From contig CAIZGR010000238.1 of the NCBI GenBank assembly GCA_903932535.1, forward strand, positions 1 through 49,277: 49,277 nucleotides of DNA, written 5' to 3'. The DNA is from an uncultured Hyphomicrobiales bacterium (GTDB taxonomy: Bacteria; Pseudomonadota; Alphaproteobacteria; Rhizobiales; Beijerinckiaceae). A program made the translations under genes and the position numbers. The notes under the pieces are model-generated. The model was not told where the DNA came from. It saw only the letters and a list, made by a program, of their open reading frames with translations, and searched no databases. Of the stretch, positions 43,563-49,277 are shown piece after piece (the stretch's first letter is position 1; every line of letters starts with the position of its first letter).

Positions 43563-44630
43563 TCAAACGCGCGAAAGCTTGGCGTCGGACAGGTCGACTT
43601 CAATTTGGCTTCCAACCTTCATCATCGATGACGTGACCGCCAGCTCAAGCCATCCGTCGTGCGCGGGCAGCACCGCGTCGTCGTTTACGGCGAGTTCACC
43701 AAGTCCGCGCCTAGCGTCCCCAAAGAGCGGACGACGGCTCATCGCCTCGACGATTTCCCAGCGCACGCTGCACGAGGGATCCGAAATCCTCACGACAGCC
43801 CGCAAACGCAGATGCCGTCTTCCCCCAGCCGCGATAGCCGTGAGACGGAGGCCCGCCGTTTGGCTCGCCTCGTCGGCGCGCAGCGAGATCTTCCAGGGTG
43901 CGCCGGCCAATTCGGACTGAACGACGGCCATCCCGCCAAACCCATAGGCACGGTCATAAAGCATGCGGCCCAGATCGAGCGGCCGTCGGCGCTCCGCCGC
44001 GGCAAGATCGACGCCCAATCCAGCGCCGGCCAAGGCGTCGCCGCCAATCCGCTTGAACGCCTCGACTTCGCCCATCGACCAGCCCGCGCCTTCGGCGGTC
44101 ACGACAGGATCCCGTCCCATAACCGAGGCGCGCTTCACCGGCGACGACTTCACCCATCGCGCCAGCGTCTCGCCCGTCATCTTAAGGCCGGGAACCATGG
44201 CGCGCCATCGGCCAACGACTTCTGCCGGACTATCCAGCAGCGCGCGCAGCTCGACCAGATCGACACGTTCCGGAAAGGCCGTCCGCAGGTTCTGCGCCAT
44301 TGCCTGGGATCGGGTCCATAACTGGCAATGTTCCACGAAATGGAGCTGGGGTCGCATACGCAAGCGGCTGTTGACGAAGTCGACGCCCTGCCGCCAGACG
44401 ACGATCGCCCGAACTTCCGGATCCCGCCTGAGAATATCCGCCGTTGCCGCGAGGATCCGGCAATCCGGCGTCTCATCGGCCGCGAGCGCGACGACATTGT
44501 CGCCGTCTGCGACATCCTCCAACGTCTCCGTTAGGCCTTTGCGCAGGGTAGCGTTCTCGCTCTGCGCCAGCGCATTCGCCACGACCGCGACGCCCGAGCG
44601 CGCTGCGCCCACTACACAGATCCGTGTCAT
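43563..44630 (-). CDS. Sulfotransferase-like protein with C-terminal beta domain
   Basis: 355 aa. N-terminal P-loop-like VVGAARSGVAVVANALAQSE (Gly8-Ala-Ala-Arg-Ser-Gly13) resembles the 5'-phosphosulfate loop of PAPS-dependent sulfotransferases, followed by VRAIVVWRQGVDFVNSRLRM like their 3'-phosphate loop. The C-terminal part (about 230-355; YGFGGMAVVQSELAGAPWKI) is beta-rich and looks like a carbohydrate-binding or oligomerising module. Its start overlaps the CMP-sugar synthetase stop (ATGA). It may sulfate the surface glycan; no PAPS synthesis gene is present nearby. Confidence 0.65.
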   Translation of the reverse strand: MTRICVVGAARSGVAVVANALAQSENATLRKGLTETLEDVADGDNVVALAADETPDCRILAATADILRRDPEVRAIVVWRQGVDFVNSRLRMRPQLHFVEHCQLWTRSQAMAQNLRTAFPERVDLVELRALLDSPAEVVGRWRAMVPGLKMTGETLARWVKSSPVKRASVMGRDPVVTAEGAGWSMGEVEAFKRIGGDALAGAGLGVDLAAAERRRPLDLGRMLYDRAYGFGGMAVVQSELAGAPWKISLRADEASQTAGLRLTAIAAGGRRHLRLRAVVRISDPSCSVRWEIVEAMSRRPLFGDARRGLGELAVNDDAVLPAHDGWLELAVTSSMMKVGSQIEVDLSDAKLSRV

Positions 44631-45313
44631 TGGACGAGGCTTTTATCCGCCGCGTGGGCGATCGAATACAACGCTTCCGCCATGGCGAGGTCCTCTGCGG
44701 TTTTTATGACATGGCCAGCCAGACGATTGACGCTGAACAGGCCTACCCTGCCGGCGTAAGTTGCACATGCGCCTGCGGCGACCGCGGCCAGAAACGTTTT
44801 CCGCCGCCAAGCGGTCACCGCCCAGCAATTGCGTCGGATCGGCTTGAGATCCTGGCTGTTAGTCTTGCGCTCGAGAGAGAAGTTGATCGGCTTTTGGTCG
44901 AAGAACGCCTCAAGCGGTTCATCGACGACCGACAGCAATACGTCGTACCGGCCGGTCTGCATCTCCAATACGAACTGGATCAAATCCGTCGTCGTCAACA
45001 GCGGGGCGATCGAATGGACCTGGAACAGAAGTTCGCAAGGATGAGTCGTCAGGAATTCGGCCACGAATTGCTCGCTCGTGGCGATATCGTTGGCGAGCGT
45101 CTCGGGCCGTCGATGGAACTGGGCGCCCTCCTGCGCGGCGATCTTGCCGAATTCCTCATGCTCCGAATTGACCCAGACCTCGTCGAATAGGCCCGCCCGG
45201 CGGCATTTGCGGATGGCGTGCGCGATAAGCGGCGCGCCGCGCAGCGGCATCAAGTTTTTCTGCTTCAGACGCTGGCTGCCCATTCGCGCCGGAATCATCG
45301 CCAGAATGCTCAC
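44627..45313 (-). CDS. CMP-sugar synthetase (NeuA/KdsB-type cytidylyltransferase)
   Basis: 228 aa from GTG 45313, chosen because GGAGGGG lies a few bases ahead and the protein then begins at the canonical VSILAMIPARMGSQRLKQKN. That is the CTP-binding signature of acylneuraminate and ulosonate cytidylyltransferases. FQVHSIAPLLTTTDLIQFVL holds the usual sugar-side segment. It activates an ulosonic acid (sialic-acid-like or KDO-like) as CMP-sugar. No NeuB or KdsA-type condensing gene is in the window, so the acceptor sugar is unknown. It overlaps the sulfotransferase-like gene by 4 bp. Confidence 0.88.
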   Translation of the reverse strand: MSILAMIPARMGSQRLKQKNLMPLRGAPLIAHAIRKCRRAGLFDEVWVNSEHEEFGKIAAQEGAQFHRRPETLANDIATSEQFVAEFLTTHPCELLFQVHSIAPLLTTTDLIQFVLEMQTGRYDVLLSVVDEPLEAFFDQKPINFSLERKTNSQDLKPIRRNCWAVTAWRRKTFLAAVAAGACATYAGRVGLFSVNRLAGHVIKTAEDLAMAEALYSIAHAADKSLVQ

Positions 45314-45356
45314 GAACTCCCCTCCGCACTGCCTATCCATGCAACCCGAGCCGCCG

Positions 45357-46310
45357 CTATTTTGCCCAGACGGGAATGAAATCCGCCGGATCGCCTGCGG
45401 TCCAAAGCCCATCGATCGCAGCGCGCCCCATAGCGAGCTGGGCCTCGAAGGCGCTGCCGCCGATGTGCGAAGTCGCCAAAAAGCTCGGGACGCTCAGAAG
45501 ATCGTTCCCTAGCGGCGGCTCGACGGCAAAAACGTCGAGACATGCCGCCGATAGCCACCCGTCCTTCAGCGCCGCGGCAAGCGCGGGTTCGTCGATGACT
45601 CCGCCGCGCGCCGTGTTGACGACCACGGCCCCGCGCCGCATCCGCGCGATCCGCGCTGCGTCGAGCATGTTCGCGGTCGCCGGAGTGAGCGGGACATGAA
45701 AGGAGACGACGTCGCTCTGGTCGAGCAACTCGTCGAACGCGCACAGGCGCACCCCTAGCGCCGCCGCCTCTGCGCTAAGGTCTCTGATGTCGCAGGCCAG
45801 CACCCTGGCGCCGAATGCGCAAAGGAGCCCCGCCAAATCTTGACCCACATGGCCGAATCCGACGATACCGACAGTCGCGTCCGCGAGCTGGCGGCCTGTA
45901 TATTGGCGCCAGACGCCGCGCTTGATGTCCTCGTTGCTTTGCGCGACCCCGCGCAGGCCCGCAATCATCAGCGATATAGAGAGTTCGGCGACGGCGCGCC
46001 GGTTGACACCGCCCTTCCATCCCACCTTGATCCCGAACTTTTTCGCCGCGACCAAGTCTACATTGTCGAGCCCGACGCCATATTTGCTGATTATCCGTAA
46101 CTTCGGCAGCGCGGTTAACACATTTTCGTCGATCTTCTCCAAAGCTACGATGGCCGCGTCATGCGGAGCGAGGAAGTCAATTAATTCTTGTCCAGTTAAG
46201 GTCTTACCAGATTCATTGAACACGACGTTCTGACGCCTAGCCAAAAGTTCTTGACGCAAGACCGTGTTACGAGAGAACGACCGAGACAGCACAGCTATAC
46301 TTGTTAACAC
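45357..46310 (-). CDS. D-2-hydroxyacid dehydrogenase (SerA-like)
   Basis: NAD-dependent dehydrogenase, 317 aa from GTG 46310 (GGGGA about 9 nt ahead), which fits the family start VLTSIAVLSRSFSRN; ATG 46340 is a possible longer start. NAD motif VGIVGFGHVGQDLAGLL, catalytic Arg in VVNTARGGVIDE, Glu in DVFAVEPP, His in TSHIGGSAFEAQ, all present. Reactions of the family convert D-2-hydroxy acids and 2-keto acids. In this locus it may act on the ulosonic-acid branch with the hydratase-like neighbour. Confidence 0.9.
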   Translation of the reverse strand: MLTSIAVLSRSFSRNTVLRQELLARRQNVVFNESGKTLTGQELIDFLAPHDAAIVALEKIDENVLTALPKLRIISKYGVGLDNVDLVAAKKFGIKVGWKGGVNRRAVAELSISLMIAGLRGVAQSNEDIKRGVWRQYTGRQLADATVGIVGFGHVGQDLAGLLCAFGARVLACDIRDLSAEAAALGVRLCAFDELLDQSDVVSFHVPLTPATANMLDAARIARMRRGAVVVNTARGGVIDEPALAAALKDGWLSAACLDVFAVEPPLGNDLLSVPSFLATSHIGGSAFEAQLAMGRAAIDGLWTAGDPADFIPVWAK

Positions 46311-46351
46311 GTATAAAATCCCCACAGCGAAATTGTACATTTATTTATCGT

Positions 46352-47161
46352 TCATTTCCCATCAACAAACGTCATGCTCACCGATGCGTCAAGCGCATCG
46401 AATGTTACCCGGATTGGTTCGTTCAAAGGTGCCTGCACATATCCAGTGCAACTCCCCGTCACAATCGTCTGTCCAGCCCGCAGCGCATATCCGGCTTGCG
46501 TCGCCTGCCGGAGGAATACGCGCAACGGCGCCATAGCGCCACCTTCGATTCCTTCCGCACTGCCTGCCGCGACTTGCCGTTGTGAAAAAAATAACCTCAC
46601 CGCGCCCTTGTTGATGCGCACTACATCCACGACCGGCCGCGCCGGACCTATCACGAGCCCTCCAACGGCGCCGAAGTCCGCGACCAACGCAAGGCCGCCA
46701 TATTGCCCCAACGATCGGTAGCGCGTTCCCGGAATTTCAATCGCCGGCCTTACGCACGCAAACAACCCGCGAAAGTCGTCATCGTCGCATTCGAGGTCGT
46801 CCGGCTGGACGTCGCGCGCCAGTTCAAAGCCGTACTCGCTTTCCACGCCCCGCAAACGCGTGTGGAATCCACGCAGCTCCGCTCCATCTTCAAAGACGCA
46901 TGAGGCAGGGATGGGACCGAAGAACGCGCGGGAAAGCCCGAGGCCTTTTCGAACGATCGCTATCGTGGCGCCGAGCTTCCAAGCCCTGGCCGCGGCGATC
47001 GACTTGAAGGCTTCATCGCGCACGCGCTCAGCCTCCTGTTGAGAACGAGGAAGCTGATCGTCGGGTATTTCTGTCTCCACCTCCGACATAAACGCATCCG
47101 TTAAAGCGTCCGCCATCCGCACAATCCAACTCCCCACAACACTTGCGACGTCATGACGCAT
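46352..47161 (-). CDS. MhpD/FAH-superfamily hydratase-like protein
   Basis: 269 aa. Blocks SEYGFELARDVQPDD, ACVRPAIEIPGTRY and VTGSCTGYVQAP match the 2-keto-4-pentenoate hydratase group of the fumarylacetoacetase superfamily. These use a divalent metal to add or remove water next to a 2-keto acid; the superfamily also includes 2-keto-3-deoxy-sugar-acid dehydratases. Presence in a glycan cluster is unusual. ATG 47161 overlaps the phosphatase gene by 11 bp; ATG 47116 would start MADALTDAF, which also fits. Start not certain. Acts in the cytoplasm. Confidence 0.8.
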   Translation of the reverse strand: MRHDVASVVGSWIVRMADALTDAFMSEVETEIPDDQLPRSQQEAERVRDEAFKSIAAARAWKLGATIAIVRKGLGLSRAFFGPIPASCVFEDGAELRGFHTRLRGVESEYGFELARDVQPDDLECDDDDFRGLFACVRPAIEIPGTRYRSLGQYGGLALVADFGAVGGLVIGPARPVVDVVRINKGAVRLFFSQRQVAAGSAEGIEGGAMAPLRVFLRQATQAGYALRAGQTIVTGSCTGYVQAPLNEPIRVTFDALDASVSMTFVDGK

Positions 47162-47873
47162 CTACCGCAACATCGACGGCATAACCCTCGCGCGGTTCAA
47201 CGAACACCGCCGCTCCCGTGGCACGGACGATCGCCAATCCCGCCGCGACGTCCCACCACATGATCCGCTGCTCACTATAGCCATCCAGCCGACCGAGCGC
47301 CACCCATCCCAACGAAAGCGCCGCCGAGCCCAACATGCGGATCTTCGTCCACTCCCGCGCCGCCTCGCCGAGGCGCGCCGTCACCTCCGCGGGGTCGGAT
47401 CGCGTGGGGTAGCCGGTCGCCAGCAACTGCCGCGCGCCCTTAGCCGCCCGCGCGACGAGTTCGCCATTGAGTCGGACGGGAAAACACTTGCCGCCCGAGA
47501 TCAATTCTCCGCGGACAGGATCGTAGATCACCCCGAGCAGGGCTTCACCGCGCGCCAGTTCGCCACGGCACAGCGCGATCGATACTGCGTATAACGGCAC
47601 GCCGCGAAAGAAGTTGAACGAGCCATCCAGGGGATCGATGACCCAGTGGGGCTGATCGGAGGGCTGGGCCCCGCCCCATCCCTCCTCCTCGCCGAGAACC
47701 GCGTAAGGCGTTCTGGCGGAGAGAAACGCGCGGATCGCGCGTTCGCACGCTTGGTCTTCGGGCAGTTTTATGTCCCGGCCTGAGAATCGCGGGGCCCCTC
47801 TCGGGCCGCCGCCTTCCAGTATGGGATCGACGAGACGCGACGCAGTAGCTGCGATTTCGATCAAATCCATCAC
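47151..47873 (-). CDS. Inositol-monophosphatase-family phosphatase
   Basis: 240 aa; first gene of the island operon. Metal motifs: LGEEEG near residue 61, WVIDPLDGSFNFFRGVP (the DPLDGT-type motif, with Ser) and a C-terminal IMWWDVAAGLAIVRATGAA. GTG 47873 follows AGGGAT at a good distance; ATG 47870 is the alternative. Hydrolyses phosphate from an inositol-, nucleotide- or sugar-phosphate. Here dephosphorylation of an ulosonic-acid phosphate is a reasonable guess. Its last 155 bp have a homologue at 24621-24775 on the other border of the island. Confidence 0.9.
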   Translation of the reverse strand: MMDLIEIAATASRLVDPILEGGGPRGAPRFSGRDIKLPEDQACERAIRAFLSARTPYAVLGEEEGWGGAQPSDQPHWVIDPLDGSFNFFRGVPLYAVSIALCRGELARGEALLGVIYDPVRGELISGGKCFPVRLNGELVARAAKGARQLLATGYPTRSDPAEVTARLGEAAREWTKIRMLGSAALSLGWVALGRLDGYSEQRIMWWDVAAGLAIVRATGAAVFVEPREGYAVDVAVDAS

Positions 47874-47956
47874 TTACATCATCCCTAGATATTGAAGGCT
47901 CTTTCAAAATTCCCGGCGCCGAGGCCTTTTCGAGGATGTTTGGGCGTTTGCGCAGG

Positions 47957-48597
47957 TCAGGCGGGGACTGGATCGTATTTGGACAGCCTGAGGAGTTGAA
48001 CGGCGGTGAGGGCGAGGACGCCGAACATGAGATGGCGTTTGACCTCGAGGGCGCCGCGGACCCTGACGAAACGGCCGCCCAACTCGTCCTTCAATCGGCC
48101 GTTGACCCGTTCGACCATGGTTCGGAAGTCGTAGATGACGTCGTTGCAATCGGGCATGGCGATGAAGCTGCAGCGTTCGAGCGGCACGACGCCGACGATG
48201 CGGCCTGCGCTCGATGAGCGCCTGATGAATGCGGTTGATCCGCCCTTCCTCGGCGAATTCGTGGAAGGCCCGGGAAAACGTGGGCTCGGACGGGACTTCG
48301 GCGCGCTTTCCCATCCGCAGATGCGCCGCACGGAGACGTCGATGGCGAGGCGCTCGATGAGCGCCCGCGTCGTGGGGAGCCCGGGGACCGCTTTGGCGAC
48401 GATGACGCGCCGATCTTCCCGCGTCCGTCGGCATCGGCGCGCACGCAGGCCTCCAGTCCGATCGTATCGAGCACATGGATCAATTGCTCGAGCTTGGCGG
48501 GGAGCGGCGGGATCTCTTCGCGCAGGAAGGGGACCAGCCAGGGCTGGATATAGCTCCAGCGCGCTTTCATCGCAGCGATCGGATCCAGTTCGGCCAT
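47957..48597 (-). pseudogene. Decayed DDE transposase (IS5/IS1182-like)
   Basis: Three frames are needed: ATG 48597 MAELDPIAAMKARWSYIQPW and LVPFLREEIPPLPAKLEQLI in the first; GVPSEPTFSRAFHEFAEEGR-like in another; then AGRIVGVVPLERCSFIAMPD, NDVIYDFRTMVERVNGRLKD and EVKRHLMFGVLALTAVQLLR to the stop at 47957. About half the normal length is missing, including most of the catalytic core. It cannot function. It forms the right border of the glycan island. Confidence 0.8.
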
Positions 48598-48763
48598 GAC
48601 GGCGCACTCAAAACAAGCAACGCTTCCGTACGAGCAAGGACGTCATAAAGTCAAGTCGAAATTGAAACAATCCAAAGCATTTTGTTTGAACTCTACAGCG
48701 CTGGATGATATCATCCGACAATTTTGAAAAAACTTCATTGGATAAACGGCTCGACGAGCGGCC

Positions 48764-48980
48764 TCAGGCGGACGTCGGGCATACGAGAACGAAGAGGTTG
48801 ATGCCTCGGTAGCGATGGCCGGTGGCCGCGTTGACTGGCGCCGCCGCAGGCGGTCTTGTCCCACGGTCGCCGCCATGGCGCTGTGCCCGCTTCGAGCGCT
48901 GCGATGATCTTGTCGGTGAGTTCCTGATAGTGGTCGCGTCGTTACGCGGGATTGCTGCGGAAGTTTCGCATGGGGCTCAT
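48764..48980 (-). pseudogene. ArdC-like antirestriction / DUF1738 N-terminal fragment
   Basis: From ATG 48980 the frame stops early (MSPMRNFRSNPA, TAA), but continuing gives RRDHYQELTDKIIAALEAGT and APWRRPWDK. After a one-base shift it reads APVNAATGHRYRGINLFVLV, then TGA at 48764. The pair of motifs (DxYQ..TD+IIAALE.GT.PW..PW; GhpYRGINvxxL) is the N-terminal ssDNA-binding part of ArdC/DUF1738 proteins, carried by conjugative plasmids and ICEs. Stop plus frameshift plus loss of the C-terminal metalloprotease domain mean it is a relic. It hints that mobile DNA once occupied the spot. Confidence 0.65.
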
Positions 48981-49210
48981 CCTCCGGAACGGAATTGCTC
49001 CTGAATGAGCCCCCGCCCTCGGATGGCGGTCGTCGGGGCAAGGGCGCGCATGCGGCCCGTGAGAGCCCAGCGAAGCGGCTCGATCGGGCGAACTCTTGCG
49101 GCGGCGACAGCGATGCGAGATCGGTTTGACTTCTGTCTTCATGCACAGTTGTGGCAATGTTAATAAGAGATGGAATCGACTGCTATGAAAATGAACTGCA
49201 CATGCGCTGG

Positions 49211-49277
49211 TCACGTGGGCTGGGCATTGGGTTCGAGGGTGGCTTTGTAGCCGAGGCGTTCGAGGCGGCGCTTGAGG
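49211..49277 (-). CDS. C-terminal end of a gene running off the window (transposase-like)
   Basis: The last 22 residues before TGA at 49211 read LKRRLERLGYKATLEPNAQP and T. Short Arg-rich C-termini of the form RRLERLGY.vTLEP are seen in several transposases, but too little is visible to name the family. Confidence 0.3.
   Translation of the reverse strand, partial: LKRRLERLGYKATLEPNAQPT

Noticed and set aside
1-49277. CRISPR arrays, rRNA or tRNA genes
   Set aside because: No regularly spaced repeat clusters, no rRNA core sequences and no cloverleaf with a T-loop were found on reading both strands; a tRNA scan could still add a missed gene.

Overview
The window is high-GC chromosomal DNA that reads as an alphaproteobacterium, most likely Hyphomicrobiales (Rhizobiales). 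The evidence is the yajC-secD-secF order with a coupled Mth938-like gene and phytoene-synthase-like gene, trmFO, a DUF1127 mini-protein, a DUF2852/PadR pair, and a two-subunit methylmalonyl-CoA mutase next to formate-tetrahydrofolate ligase. A methylotroph-like relative is possible from the C1 and C3-acyl genes, but this is inference.

Left part (1-24 kb), ordinary chromosome with some decay: a cut isoprenylcysteine-methyltransferase-like gene next to a tandem 18-bp repeat; fhs; an aldo/keto reductase; a small ORF with a long inverted repeat, near the B12-dependent mutase genes; DUF1127; trmFO; a sulfatase; DUF2852 plus a PadR regulator with paired palindromic operators; a GntR/FadR pseudogene; a solitary GHKL ATPase; the sec operon; aqpZ; and an ABC-F ATPase. 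Fragments of a flavin monooxygenase, a GntR regulator and an L-rhamnose mutarotase show gene loss.

Right part (24-48 kb), a surface-glycan island bounded by insertion-sequence debris: IS3-type orfA remnant on the left; decayed transposase, ArdC-like fragment and another partial gene on the right. Almost all genes run on the minus strand. Read from the right they are: inositol-monophosphatase-family enzyme, FAH/MhpD-family hydratase, D-2-hydroxyacid dehydrogenase, CMP-sugar synthetase, sulfotransferase-like protein, a beta-rich unknown, two very large glycosyltransferases, a SIS isomerase, a WcbI-TPR fusion, an acyl carrier protein, a class II aaRS-like amino acid:carrier-protein ligase, a methyltransferase, two FkbM methyltransferases and an exported glycoside-hydrolase-like protein. 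A convergent Gfo/Idh/MocA dehydrogenase sits at the left edge.

Two things stand out. First, WcbI-TPR, ACP, the aaRS-like ligase and a methyltransferase are packed together. They look like a carrier-protein route that could load an amino acid for transfer to a glycan, analogous in logic to Dlt but built from different parts. Second, the 3' end of the SIS gene recurs three more times downstream. Each copy lies directly upstream of a cargo gene and the copies are progressively more decayed, as if cargo was added repeatedly at one gene tail. A tail of the phosphatase gene is likewise duplicated at the opposite end of the island. No tRNA, rRNA or CRISPR array was seen.
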